From: Lithospermum erythrorhizon
Taxonomy: Eukaryota > Streptophyta > Magnoliopsida > Boraginales > Boraginaceae
Direction of reading: 5' to 3'
Assembly: GCA_019722365.1 (NCBI GenBank)
Contig: JADFUC010000604.1
Location: forward strand, 1 to 64,000
Length of the DNA: 64,000 nucleotides
Under the pieces are notes generated by a model. The model saw only the letters and a program-made list of their open reading frames with translations. It was not told the origin of the DNA and did no database searches. Positions 24,111-37,289 of the stretch are shown here, in pieces. Position numbers and translations under genes: made by a program. Within the stretch, counting starts at the first letter, position 1; each line of letters opens with the position of its first letter.

Positions 24111-27100
24111 AAGTTGTTAAGAATCCCTCATGTCGTTGTGATACAAATGATGACTGATAACTTTCGAGATTCAAATAAAGGTCTGGCAATGACGTAGGAT
24201 GATACTAATTCAAATATGACAAACAGAAAGAAAGTAATGTGGAAGTGCGCTTGACCCGCATGATTTTCACCGCAGTTACTCCACCATTAATAGAAAGATA
24301 CATCAGCTGCTGAGATCTACTAATAAACCATGAAGATTGTTCACGAGGACTCAAACGACCTCTCAAGCTGGATGTTTCTACTTTGAAAACTCAGAGACAT
24401 GATGCCGTATATCTTCTCTTTGAATCTACAAGCGGCTCTTTTTCCACCAGCCTGCCAAAATTATATGCAACTCTACTTAATTTTAAGAATAAGAATAAAC
24501 TCTTACATTAACGTCTGAGTTGATTTCAATGAAATCGTTGGGAGTGGTGGTGTTTCATGTAGCTGGCGTAGAGACTCATCGCTCGTATATATATATAGAC
24601 TAAAAGTACAGATGCAAAAGCTAGAAACCGAATAGGAAAGCACAGGCCCAATACAAACGCGTCAAATCATGTCTTCTCGAACCCAGCCGGGACTTGCGTG
24701 GGGCTTGCCAAGTCCCGATCTTGCTCCCGAACTCTCTGGACTCGAAAGTGCAGAGGTAGTGACTTGTATTGTCCCGACCTCTCGTCTTCTCGAAGTCCTC
24801 CCGAACTTCTCGAAATTTCCCATTTCTGATCAATTTGGCTTCTCAGCAAATCTCGCGAAGACAAATTTAGGATCGCTATCTTGGCTGCCCGTCAAGTAAC
24901 GGCCAGGCCACTGAATGGGCCTCTGCGAGTTAGAATGCGTCATCGGCACGAGCAACATTGTACGTCGATGGATACTCGATATAAGACTTAAAACGATAAT
25001 AATACTATTCAAAAACGTTTGTCGTGGTGAACTAACAACTAACGCCTTTAAAACCTGACATTAAAACCATCGTCAAATTTTTGAATAAATACCTGACCCG
25101 AACTATCGCTTAACTACATTGCTTGAAATCTGATACTGAATAAATATGATTTACGCGGCTTTCTCAAAGATAACATATGTTTGAAAAAATGCGACAAAGG
25201 AAAAAGCGATAGATGAAGGGCATTGAGGATATCACAGCCCACCGGTATTTTACTATTATGCGAGCTCCGCGTGAATGGTGTCGCGCGAGCGTTTCCTATT
25301 ACAAAATTACAGGCGGGGTCCCCGATAAAAGTGAATATTTATATAACGAATACATATAGCGCATGTAAACATATAATACCGACAGCATAATAGAATCCAT
25401 ATCTCAAATGATCAATAATCCCCGATAACCTAATCATATTAGATAATCAAATGAACGAACTATCACACACACAGTCAATAACATCCGGTATATCACACAA
25501 GCAACAATAACTCTACTCCGGCCCTCTATCGAAATCTACTCCTTCCGATAGTAGTAAGAAAAACAACATATCGTCGCAGATTTGATTACAACTACATCAA
25601 GCGAGGGCAAAATCGCTTTCTCGTTGCTTTTACTCCCGATGGCTTGAGAAAACAATAGTAAATCGATACCCGTTGATTCTACTCCGTCAAGCAGGACAGC
25701 TCGGCCTGCGGTACGGGTAACGGACGAGTTCAGCGACAAATCACGCGGCCATGTCCATTTATCATATCAAAACTTCGAGATATATGACGATCGCTATGAT
25801 CCTCGGCAGCCAGCGTCTCGATATCGCGTATCACATATATAACTCATTTAGTACAACAAACTATACAACTTACACTCTGCGCCATATATATGGGTTATGT
25901 CACATGATATAAATATAACTTCCGAAGCGAGCCAGAAATGTCGACAATTTTACTGCAGCGACTGCGAATATCATGGCTATTTAGAATGATTGAGATAGAC
26001 TTGAGCTTGTTTTCACCACTTCAAAAGCCAAATTTTTGGGAAGGAGGAGGAAAGGTTAAACCTGGTAGTGATGAAAGAAGAAAAAAATTTGTTTTATAAG
26101 CGTGTTCTTAACCTTGAAGAGAAAATGAAAGCGAGCACGAGGTGGCCCCAGCAATGCAATTAAGCGGTAGGAGGTGTCAGCGCGGCGTGTCGTTTCGTTT
26201 CTTAGCTCGGAGGAAAGATGAGTCATACCTGGCTTTACACATTTGTTTAGTTGGGTTATTTAAGCGGCGAGCACTGAGTTAAATACGTCCCGAACTCCCG
26301 AAGTGACTTTAATGCCTTTTGCAAATCTATAACTGTCATTTGAATGACGCGACATGACTATCGAAAAGAAAGCAAATAGTCATTATCTTTACCCGTTGGA
26401 ATTTACCTGACTTTCGGACACCGTCTTTCTGCTGCATGACGATCTTCTTTATTTTCTTTAGCTTTTGCAGAGCAATACCGAAACGATTGAGTAATCGATA
26501 GATTAGCACTTCTTTTCTTTTTCTTTCGAGTCGACTCTTCCGCTGATCCCGATTCATTGACGCCCGATATTTGATCGAGCTTGTCTCACTAACCCGGTAG
26601 CAAATCATTTGGAGAGTAAAACACCTCTGCATTCTTTTTAACCCACGCCGCTAAGCAGGATGATTCATAACTTGATTCTTGACTTTGTACAAAGTTAAGC
26701 GCTTGGACTTTGAGTAGCATTGATGCTCGCATCTCCTAGAACTGTAGCTAAGCAGTAGTGCATTACGTTAGTTGGGTACCTTTTGACCTTGATGCATCTT
26801 CATTTTGCCTGACTCATCGAGAATCTCGATACATCTAGAACATGAATTTTACCGGTGACATTCATTTCTAACATCCAAGAAACTTTCTGCCACCCACGAC
26901 AACCGTTCCTAATAACCAAAAAATCCTCTGTCGATTTTCACCTGCTTTTCTCTAAACCCAAATCCTCATTCCATTCTTCTAGAGCAGTCTGACAGTATAA
27001 TTAATAAACATTCTGTACTTTAACTCGAACTACCTTAAATTTTAAACTACATGAAGCCAGTTACGTAACATCGTTAATCGCTTCTTTTACATTTGTGTCG

Positions 27101-27373
27101 ACATCGGAAGAGATCACTCAGAACAACCTCGGACTCACATAATGCTACTAATATAGTAGTATGACCGATGTTCGAGGAATCTACAACACATGAATCCCTC
27201 TGAGCCAGCAATTTAATGCAAGCATCAGCGGAGATAGGCCATTACGCGTGAGCACTGATGAATCGTGTAGCCGGGAAGCAATCTGACTTGGATTGAGGGT
27301 ATGAAGGTGCTGCGACCCGCCCCAGTCGTACAGCCGAGTTGATCATTTCAAATCCCTGAACACCAAAGTCACC
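24111..27373. other. Repetitive or decayed filler between the two HMGR parts
   Basis: No gene is supported. Open frames at 24621-24899 (both strands), 25536-25739 and 26336-26632 have no recognisable domain. AT simple repeats occur at about 24586-24598. The texture, with many short palindrome-like and CG-containing words, resembles the decayed Copia segments at 6.5-9.5 kb. Confidence 0.3.
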
Positions 27374-28160
27374 GTCGATGGATGACTCGATTTATTTAAG
27401 AGACACTGTTTTGAATAGCGATAACATAAAATATCTGAAAAACGAGTTTTTAAGAAAATAATCCATCGTAGTATTACTATACAGCAACGCGCGTATATAC
27501 GCAATGACGACAAAGTATAAAAATGGCAACGACATACGGGCGAAATCTAAAATAGAAATATGGAACTACAACCAAAACAAACGGGGAAGAAGGCTGAGGA
27601 TCTGACAGCAAGTCACTGCAGCGATCCGCGAGCAATTAGAAACTACGGCCCTTTGCCTTGTGAACACGGCACAATAGCTTGCCCCTTGGCCGAATGAAAG
27701 AGATTGTAAGGCTGCTTGGCAAATTTAACGACCATACTAGATGGAAAGGTTAGAATCGTTCAAATCACCGGGCCAGTCGCGTCGATGGATGACTCGATTT
27801 ATTTAAGAGAGACACTGTTTACAGAATAACTCGATAACCTGAAATATCTGAAAGAATAGTTTTTAAGAAAATAGTCCAAAATAAGTGATATTTCACTGAC
27901 CCATGGCACTTTCATATATACATAACGGCGACAAAGTATAAAATGGCGACAACATACGGTGAAATCCCAAAATAGAAATATGCGTGAACTGGCAAAACAA
28001 CGGAAGAAAGGCGTGAGGATCTCTGATCACCGTCTACTCGCCTCTGGCGCTCAGCTGATGCCGACGAATCGGAAAGCGGTGATACACAACCTGTGAACCT
28101 GGCACAAATAAAATGCCGTCCAAAGCGAATAGGGTGTAAGCTGCAAAGCTTAGTGAATAT
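27374..28160. repeat. Tandem duplication, unit about 407 bp
   Basis: GTCGATGGATGACTCGATTT starts at 27374 and again at 27781. After each start the text stays collinear (AAAATATCTGAAA, GACAAAGTATAAAA, AAAATAGAAATATG, and a GTGAAC-GGCACAAT-like end) through about 27780 and 28160, with many small indels. No coding signal is seen in the unit. It could be a remnant of two LTRs or a satellite-like pair. Confidence 0.7.
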
Positions 28161-29026
28161 TTACCTCAAGAGTGAACATTAACCCACATTCTCGATTAGT
28201 GTAATTTAAAATCATTAATTTTTCATAGTATAGATGGATAGTTCAAAAATGTTATACAATGTATGGCCATTATATAAAAATCATCTAGTATAATCATTGT
28301 CAAATATAATTTATATGACTCGTCAATGGATATAAATATTTCGAATAAAGGACATTGACAAAAGATAATCGTTTCCCAAAAAAAATAACGATATGGCTAC
28401 CCAAATAAGTCACAACTCTAACCATTCAGCATGGTAAGACACCACGACTATACAACTAGACACGCCCAGCCAGCTACAGCCACCCAACAACAACTATCTA
28501 CTCAACTCCAACTTCTGACTCAATGGGGCTCCAGGCTGATGACTGTCGGCTTCATATCCCGGCTTCTACGTATCGGCTTCATGCTCAACTCATATCCGGT
28601 TTCTACAACTTCTGTCATATAATCAGCCTTGACTGCGAGGCTTATGTTAAATCGACTGCATTTATCGCTTAGAATCGTAGCAGTATGAAAGCGAAAAACA
28701 CAGCAGCTTATGCGAGGTATAAAGGCAAATACGGATAATACAACTCAACATCGTAAACAACTCCGCTTTACTTATACCGTAGTATAAGGCACAGCCATTA
28801 GGTAGTACAACCCACGTACATATATAAACAACTCTGTGACTCATGCTGTACAGTCAACCAACAAGACACCTAAACATCAAAATGACCAAGGCAGTCCTGA
28901 AACTGACTTACTTGAAAACATATGAATCCCGTAAAAGCAACTTTTATCTGATCAAATACGCAAATAAGCAACACATAGATATATCTGCTCTTTGTCTTTC
29001 CCCATGACTTTTATCAGTCTGATACA
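28161..29026. other. No supported gene
   Basis: AT-rich to 28400, then mixed sequence. A 63-codon open frame at 28431-28622 has a low-complexity Gln/Thr start and no domain. ATACA at 29022-29026 is the proposed left duplication of the next element. Confidence 0.3.
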
Positions 29027-29981
29027 TGTTTAAAATCCAGTAAGAAATTGGTTCCATTTATTATGCCGTTCTTGACGGTGTGTAGCAATTCATTTTACAG
29101 TTGGGTTAAATGTGATTCGGAACTTAGTGTTCAACTTAATGGTGTATATTACTAGTGTGGTTCTCGTGATGTTTAAAGGAGTTGTGAGAAGCGATTGCTA
29201 GATCTTACTCGTGTCACGTTATAATAATAGTAATTGAGTCAATTATCTGACTTCTTATTATCTGATTATATTTCATGTATAAAATTAAAAGAAAGAACAT
29301 ATGGTGAAATCTTGTTTCTCGTTACAAGGGATTACATTTTATATAGAGGTAATGTCGATTGAACAAATGAGAATACATTAAATAGTTATTTAATTGGATT
29401 TCGAGCGTAATTAAAATATTTATCGATAGCGAAGATTATTGATATTGACTCGTTACTTACTATTTAATTGGCTTAATTAAATAGTTCAGCTCATTAGCAA
29501 CTTTCCATTAGTGTCTTAACGAACTAATAGAGTTAACAGTCAACTAATATAACGGGTTGGCTACGTACGAAGGGCTTGTTTAACTTTAATACTATGTAAG
29601 CGAGCTTTGAGGTTTTCATCGTAAGTTTTTGTAAAAACTTTCACCATAATGCTTCGCCCCACTGGCGAAATTCTCCCCAAGAGGCTGGGGTTTCAGTTTG
29701 TTAAATCGCTTGTTTACTAGCATAGATTGGTTCTTGATTGACCCTGCGGGTGTGTGCCCAACTAGAATGTCATACGGTGATATACAACCAATTTGAGCAG
29801 TCAAATTGAATTTGTAGGAATTTAGGCGTGTGAATTTTAATTTACTCGGCCTGCTTTATGTAGTCACATTCGTATATTTAATTATATGTTTTGCTTTGAA
29901 TAATGTAGTATCTTTAACTTTAAAAGATCACTTTGGAACATAGTTGTATTTATGCTCATATATCATAGTAATTTTTTATTG
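29027..29981 (+). repeat. 5' LTR of Copia element B
   Basis: About 955 bp. It begins TGTTTAAAATCCAGTAAG against TGTTGGAAATCAATGAG in the other copy. The start resembles the LTRs of the element at 5578-10536, and the second half does not. Confidence 0.75.
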
Positions 29982-32394
29982 ATGGCATCATGAGGCAAAT
30001 TATGAGTTGTTTTACATTATTTATTTTATGCTTGTTTGTGTTTATCAATTTTTATTTGATTAATTAACATTTATATATTTAATTGATAAATATATATGAT
30101 GAGAATAAATCACCACTTGTTCTTGATTTATTGATTTACACATGTGTTACAAGTTTATGATGATGTGTGCCCCATCATATTTTGTTAACATGGATTTTGT
30201 TTCTGCAAATTAAGGCGATTTAATTGATTTTGTTTCAAAACAGTTTTGTAAGCGATGTTTGGGGCATTAAAATTTTTTGTAAAATTAAAACCTGGCTTTT
30301 CTGGAACCCAGATAGCACGTAGAAGATCTCCATTCATTCATAATTTTAGATTTTTTCTAAGTGCCTCAAAAGCATAATTTTGAGATTTACGAATTTGTTT
30401 AATTAATAATTAAATATGAAAAATTTATTTTAATGAGCGACCAGTGGTATTTGTTCAAGAAAAATTATGGAGTTTAACGTGTTCGAATTTCATAAATTTT
30501 GAAAAAATTTAAAGCCTCCAAAACGATTCTACAAACAAAGATTAAGTCATCACGAAAACCGAGTTAAACAGGTATTATTACCATAATCGGCCGACCGACT
30601 TCCGGCGACCCTGCGGGGCCGCGTCAGGTGGCTCGGATCGGGGTGATTTTGGTGCACCAAAACTGATCGGGCAGCGACCCTGGCGGAGGGCTGCGGCGTG
30701 TCGACCGTAGGCATGGCCGGTCGTCGGGCGCGAATTATGGCGTGTGCCTGAGCACGAAAACCCTAATTCGAATTTATTCCTTATTTTGGTTTCCTAAAAT
30801 TATGGGACTAGTTATATATTCGGTTTTATTGATTATTTGTCGACTTGTCAACTAATTAATTGTAATTAATTATGTGATGACAATTAATTAATTTCCTTTA
30901 TATTATATCTTTAAATTAATTTTAAAAGTATATGATGTAAGTAACAATTTCACTACTTAATGTATTTTAGAAAATATTTGTGATGAATATTTTTCTATAA
31001 TATAATATACGGTTAATAATTATTGTAGTAATAATTATTAATTGACATGTGTATGATAATTGAGTTTATATTAATTAATTTTAATAATATTGTAATTACA
31101 TGGATTAATTAATTTGATAATTACAAACATGCATTTTCCAATGTCATTAAAATATTTATTAAGTTCATTTATGTGATTTAATAAAATTGCCTATATTTTC
31201 TTAATGGTGAGTTGGAATGGAGGTATATAGATATGGCCCATTTATTTATTTTTAGATTTTGAACGTAATGATATAAATATTTATACAGTCGTATTTCTTG
31301 TGTTTATTTATTCTTGTTTCTGCTTGAACTGCAGTACATCTAGATGGGTTAGTATAAATATTGTAACAGCGAAGATGTTGAAGATCGTTTCACGGTGGTG
31401 GTACTTGGTGGACTCGGATGGATCAGTACAGATCAAATTAGGAGCATGTTAGTATTTGATAAATACTTGTAATAGGTCCCAGGGGGCCATATCGTATATC
31501 TAACGAATGTGCGTGCAATTTTTATTTTTCATGTTGCATGTATTCTTGATTATGTGCTTCGTATGCGTGAGTAAATGAAAACAAAGTAATAATAATCTCA
31601 CCCGATTAAAATTTAAGCAAAGTATCAGCCGATTTTAAAGTTATTCTGTCTATTCAAATCATTAAGGGCACCGCCCATGATATTTGGTGTTACAATGTTG
31701 CATTTGATATGACAATGGATCATGTTGAAGTGATTTCCACTAACGTTGTGGGCTTCGGATGATCAATCCAAGTAACACTTTGGTTTAATTGGTATCTTGC
31801 TTGATTTTCGGAGAATCTAAATGTTGGGTAGCATCACATAAGAGATGCTAGTGACAGGGTTATGTAGTTTTACATAATTGGTTGACAACCTACTATTATA
31901 ATAGTTCAAATGTAGCAGTGTTCTTTAGTTTGAATTTAAGTGTAATGAGTGTGATACTAATATGTTCGTGAGATTTGGAAGTGATGTTAGTATTTGCTTT
32001 ACAATTTGTTGTAAGTGTTTTTTAGCATGATAGTTTCTTGAGTGTTATTTTATTTACTTATTCTTGTAGAATTAATATGGCTACCCATTGTTGCTGCACT
32101 CACAGAACTCGGCAGCTCGGCTTGAAAGTGCAAGGCTGAATAACTCACAAATTTTGGCCAGGTGGTCTGAAACTTGAGAGTCATTCTCAGCGAGAGGGCC
32201 CCAGCTGAGCAATGGGTTCAGCGAGAGCCTAATGATAGTGCCTCATGGAAGGGATCCCACAAAAAGCACAAATTGCGATCTTGGATGTCTATTAAATCGC
32301 TTGCAGTATGGTTTTTTGTCATGAACTTCAATATGCACAAGTTTGAGTTATCCTGTTAAATTTGCCATAAGATGATCCGCAATCTTTGGGGCAG
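29982..32394 (+). other. Internal leader of element B, no coding domains
   Basis: Primer-site-like text is followed by AT-rich sequence, a GC-rich island (30590-30740, GCGGGGCCGCGTCAGG type) and mixed sequence. Gag and protease motifs were looked for and not found. A phrase at 31480-31505 (AGGTCCCAGGGGGCCATA) stands out but is unexplained. Confidence 0.4.
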
Positions 32395-34445
32395 AACTTT
32401 GGGTAAGACTAAAACTTGCTCCTTTCTAAAGATTTGGGGGTGTGAAGCTTATGTTAAAGAGATTAACAAAGACAAACTTGCGCCCCAAATCGATAAATAT
32501 ATTTCATAGGATATCCGAGGAAAGCAGTTGGTTCTTACTTCTACGAGGCGAACTAAAATCTTCATTGCGGAAGCAGGAGTATTCATGAAAAGGAATATCG
32601 TCGGTAAGTAATGGTGTTCATCTTGATGAAGCTGTTGATAAGTGTCTCGATGCGGCGTCTAATGCGAGGCATCGGCAGCGCCACAAGAGTGGAACCTTCT
32701 TTCATAGAAGACGGTTCTTGATCCGCGAGGCTAATGGAAGAACCCGACCACTTAGGAGATCAGCGAGGGATCGCCACGAACGAGCGGTATGGTGAAAACT
32801 AGAAGTGGGTGAAAGTGACGGACGGCCTGCACAAGAAGCAATGAATAGCAAGGATCTTCGACAAATGACAAATAGCCATGCAATCGAGATTGGGTTCTGT
32901 AAACCAAAAGCGAGGTTTAGTCGCATTTGGTTACCAAATGGGGCTCGCCCACAGTGAATGTAAATATAGGTATTTAAGAAGAAACATGATAAAAAGGCGG
33001 AAGCGTTGATGTTTTCAAAGCTTCTTATAGACTTGTAGCGAAGGTTTCAAACAATTCACGGAATTGGGCTATGGCCAACTTTTACTCGCCGATTAGCTAT
33101 GCTTAAATCCATCCGGATAATCTTAGCCATTCTTTGCATTTATTGACTATGAAATATGGCAAATGGATGTAAAAACTTAAAACTTTCTGAATGAAAATTT
33201 AGAAGGAAGATGTGTACATGGTACAACCTCCGGGCTTTACATGTCTAAAGGACCTAAGAAGGTATGCAAGGATTTAAAGTCCATTTATGGTCTTAAGCCT
33301 GAGGAGCATCCGCAGTTGGAGATCTACGTTTTGATGAATCAATCAAAGAGTTTGGTTTTAAATGAAACGAAGAAAAAAGAATCTTGTGTATACAAGAAGG
33401 TAAGTGGGAGTTATGTATCTGCATTTCATAGTCTGTATTAGTGACATACTTATCATTAAACTTTCTTAATAGAGAGTTACTAAACTTCCCGATCCAAGGA
33501 TTAATTTGTCTACAAATGTTTCTCGATAAGAAGGACAGAAGCGGCTATGATATATACTTGGAATAAAATCCGCTTGGGATCGAGCAGGCGATTGGACTTT
33601 GTCGGGATACTTATGTGAATGAGTACCGCTTGAGTTCGACTTGCAATTAAGAAGGAAGTAATCTCCCATGAGACATGGGTTTCTTCCGGCGAGCACGGTG
33701 TCCCTTCTTAGTCTTTGAGATAAAGCAAAGAATGAAGGACATACCCTTATCTTGTTACTTAAAGTCTAATATTATGGCATAAATGTTGTGCGCTAGACGT
33801 GGTGTCTTATCACGGCCAAGTGTAACCCCATTAGATGCGAAGCTAATCCAGTGAAAGCCAGCGGATTGCGGTGAAGATGCATCTTGAAGTAACTTCAGGA
33901 AAGAACTAAAAGTACTTTCTTGGTATATGGTGGAGATGAGGGATTAGCGGTGGCCGAGGTACTGCAGCCAGGTTTTCAAGCGGCAGAGGCACGACTATCG
34001 TTCCAGTCTGGGTAGCCATATTTTTGTCTCAGCCAGGGTGGGCGATATCTGGGAGGTTTCAAGCAATCTTTGTTGCCGATTCTACCGCGAATCTGATGCA
34101 ATGTGGGCTGTCTGAAGCAGCCCAAAGAAGCATATTGGATAAAGAAGTTAAGTGACCGAACTTGGTGTGAGTACCTAACGTTGAGGACCCCGGTGGAGTT
34201 GCTTTAATGACGATAGCTCGAAGCTAAGGAGACGAGCGCATCGCAATCCGACACGTACTCGGGAAAGTATGTGCGATTAGAGATAATAGCGATAGAGGTG
34301 ATGTCAAAGTATGTAAAGTAGAAGGCCAATCGGCCGACCCGCTTTAAACACTAAATTCGGGGCCTGCAAAAAGCATGATGGCGTCACCGGCGAACATAGG
34401 TCTTAGGCCGAGATGTCGGTGGTGTTAGGTGAGGTGGGGAATCGA
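32395..34445 (+). pseudogene. C-terminal half of Copia pol in element B
   Basis: This begins with the integrase tail (FLKIWGCEAYVKRLNKDKL across a shift, near 32420-32480). It continues with NGVHLDEAV at about 32605 and reverse transcriptase (EEDVYMVQPPGFTC at about 33200-33241, then SIYGLKPEE and SCVYKKVSGSYV near 33390). The YVDD catalytic box expected at about 33432 is shortened to LVTYLSL-type text, so the enzyme would be dead even without the frame shifts. An ILGIK-like and RNase H-like tail follows to about 34445. The layout matches the pol fragment at 6551-8815. Confidence 0.8.
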
Positions 34446-35239
34446 GTATGTATCATTGTGTTATATGAACAAATATTTGAATATTTTGCTTCTTATATTT
34501 TAATATGTTGTTTTCTTATGACTATATGTCTTTAGTTATATAATACATGTAGTGTGTCCTACGATGAGTGAAAGGTTAAATCCTAGGTTAGTCTGTGTTT
34601 TAGAGAGTGCGTAGGCTGACAATTACGCTCTTCGAGCTTTAGAAACATACGGATAGCCAAAGGCTAGGATGTTGATAGTTAGAGGCGTGGCGTCATATGA
34701 CTGGCATGGTGTTTTGATTAGTGATCAAGATTGATCCGCTGCGTGCTTTCTGAGGACTAGATCGATACCGTGTGCCGTGCAGTGATTGGGGGAGGCTGAG
34801 GTATGACCGAAAAGCAATTCTATGAAAGGTATGTAACTATATCGTATTCTGTGACATTTGTTTAAATTTTAGGTTAAATCCCAGTTATGCCCAGACTGCG
34901 ATATATAACTTCTCTGTGTTGCTCTGAAGCTACGTACTTTGACTACTGACCAAGCAAATGCGCGCCAAGCGGGGATTATACTTACGGCACCATGTTGGGT
35001 GCGATGAGAAACATAGCGATAGATGTTGATATATTGGGAGGATTTGTCCGTCCTTGATACTCTGAGAAGATCTGAGCCTGCATGATTGATGTGATTGGTT
35101 TATGGGGCATATAAATGCTTATTCTGATTCGTACTCGAGTAAAGAAAGTTGTGGGTGTTTCGCTGACCTTCTTGGTCTAAGCCCTGACTAGAATCGGCTG
35201 ACTAAGGAATTGTAAGATAATGCGTCCGGGCAAGTGGCG
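34446..35239 (+). other. Non-coding 3' tail of element B
   Basis: About 790 bp between pol and the 3' LTR. Its start is collinear with 8830-8930 of the other element (TGAACAAATATTTGAATATTTTG type text). Confidence 0.5.
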
Positions 35240-36253
35240 TGTTGGAAATCAATGAGAATCGGTTCCGTTTATTGTACTAGTTGCGACGATTGTGTAGCAA
35301 ATTCATTTACCGGTTGGGTTAAATGTGATTATCGAACTTAGTGTTCAACTTAATGGTATATTACTAGTGTGGGTTCTCGTGATATTTAAGAGGTTATGAC
35401 GATTCTTTAGATCTTCTTCAAATTCAGAAAATGGAATTTATATAATAATAGTGGTCAATTGTGTTATTATTATTATACAAGCTACTGATATCGAGCCTAG
35501 AAGGTCACACACTCTGATGACGTTGAGTTATATTTCATGTATGAAATTAAAGAGAACTATATAATTGAAATGTATTTCTCAATTACAAAGGAATTCTAAA
35601 TTTAATATAGAATATCGATTGAACAAATAAGTCAATTAAATAGTTATTTAATTGGTTCGAGTAATTTAGTATTGCTCCTGATAGCAGAAAGATTATTGAT
35701 ATTGAATCATTCTTATTTAAATGGCTTAATTAAATAGTTCAGCTTCGATAGCAACTTCATTTAATTATGCTTATGACATAAGTTATAAGTCAGTATCTTA
35801 TAGCAGGTTTACGTGAACTTGTTTAACTGTACATATAAGCACAAACTTTAGGGTTTTTCATCATAAGTTTTTGTAAAAACTTTTCACCAAAAATCTAGTA
35901 GCCGCCCCCACTCCCCGCTTTTGGCCGAAATTCTCCCGAAATTTTGGGGTTTTCTAGTTTTGTTAAATTAAGCATTTTACTAAGCGTAGATTGGTTCTTG
36001 ATTGACCCCTCACGGTGGCTAACTAGAGATATCACGATTGATATTACAACAAGGCTGAAGGGAAGTCAAATTCACGTTGTGAATTTGAAGCGTGTAATGA
36101 ATTTTGTGATTGGAATTTACTCATTTATTTATGTAGTCTCTATTAATATATTTAGTACTGCTATTTTTTGTATTGAATAATGTAGTATCGCTTTAAAGAT
36201 CCACGGAACATAGTTTATTTATACTCACATATATCCATAGTAATTTTTTTATG
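35240..36253 (+). repeat. 3' LTR of Copia element B
   Basis: Starts TGTTGGAAATCAATGAGAAT. Collinear with 29027-29981 to about CATAGTAATTTTTTTATG. The border is set by the end of homology and by the ATACC flank. Confidence 0.78.
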
Positions 36254-37289
36254 ATACCATTCTGAAAAAATAAATTAATGTCTAAATAAAATGAGATAAA
36301 TACTGGCAGCTGTAATGTGAAGAATTATAGTTATCAACTTAACAACTTTTGGGTGATAATATTGCCTACGGCGTTTAACGACTAATAAAACAACAAAACT
36401 TCAACCATTTGATTCTCTGATTTACCATTCCCATCGCCGCTTACTCAGCAATAACACTCTGTCCAAATTCTAATCGATCAGCAATCGACTCTAAACTAGG
36501 CTAATCCATTATAATCAGCAGATTGTTCAAAAAACTAATTCTACTCAAGCTTGAAATAACCTAACTCAACAATATCCCCTACCAATCAACATCAACATCT
36601 GGCTTATCTCTGAAATAACTATATTAAAGTCTCATAACATCATAATACAATTTAAGGAAATTTGGGAAAAGGTCAACAAAAGTCAACTCTCAATAATCAG
36701 CACATTTTCTTCCCAAAATGGGTGTAATCACCTCAAATCCTTGTCAAGCTTAGATAGCATATCTTTAATTTTAAAGTTTCAAATTTCCAAAATCTTAAAA
36801 AGTCAACAAAGTCAAACTTACAAATCTTACTCAAAATATCCATAAAATTTCCAACTTTCTTACCTTAATGAGTAAAAGATGATGAGGGAAGATGAAAATC
36901 AACTTTTAAATGTCTTGAGCCAAAAGGGTGGAAGAAATTGCAAAAAAAAATTCAAGGAAGGGAGGGGGGGAGGAGGAAGAAGTTCTCGGCCTTCCATGGG
37001 AGAAAGAGATGGGATTTTGTTTTTGCGAGATGATATGTTGATAAGGATGAGAAGATATTTAAGAATAGAGCAATTAAAAGTTTGAAGTTCAGGTTTATAT
37101 CTCTCTCCCACTTTTCGGCGTTTAAATCTTAATAAGCGAATCCAAATATAAGATTTTAAAGTGACACGTAAAATCTTCTATTATAATCTTAAGCGCCATT
37201 ATGTCAGTTTTAACTACTTGAATGTTAAAATTATTAGGTCCCACTATAAACGTGCTATATGTCTGATTTATTGTTTTAGGCGTAGCAGG
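36254..37289. other. No gene; cluster of GTCAAC words and a purine tract
   Basis: AT-rich sequence. GTCAAC or GTCAAA occurs four times in 36671-36816, which is the reverse complement of W-box-like TTGAC cores. This may be chance or regulatory. A long G/A tract lies at 36953-36985. No domain-bearing ORF is seen. Confidence 0.3.

Larger units (their letters stand above)
29027..36253 (+). mobile_element. Copia element B, internally rearranged
   Basis: LTRs at 29027-29981 and 35240-36253 share long collinear stretches (TTGGTTCTTGATTGACCC, GAATAATGTAGTATC, CATAGTAATTTTTT). The 5' LTR is followed at about 29983 by TGGCATCATGAGGC, a worn tRNA-Met primer site. The flanks ATACA (29022-29026) and ATACC (36254-36258) are a near-match target duplication. 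The inside keeps only the C-terminal half of pol (32395-34445). Gag, protease and integrase core are replaced by 2.4 kb of AT-rich, non-coding sequence with a GC-rich island at 30590-30740. It lies between the two halves of the broken HMGR gene. Confidence 0.85.

Noticed and set aside
26336..26632. Lys/Arg-rich minus-strand ORF of 98 residues
   Set aside because: Basic, low-complexity composition can mimic a nuclear protein, but no motif or homologous pattern was found and the area is repeat-like.
30590..30740. GC-rich island considered as an exon or rRNA fragment
   Set aside because: No open frame with splice borders and no recognisable rRNA text; left as part of the internal leader of element B.
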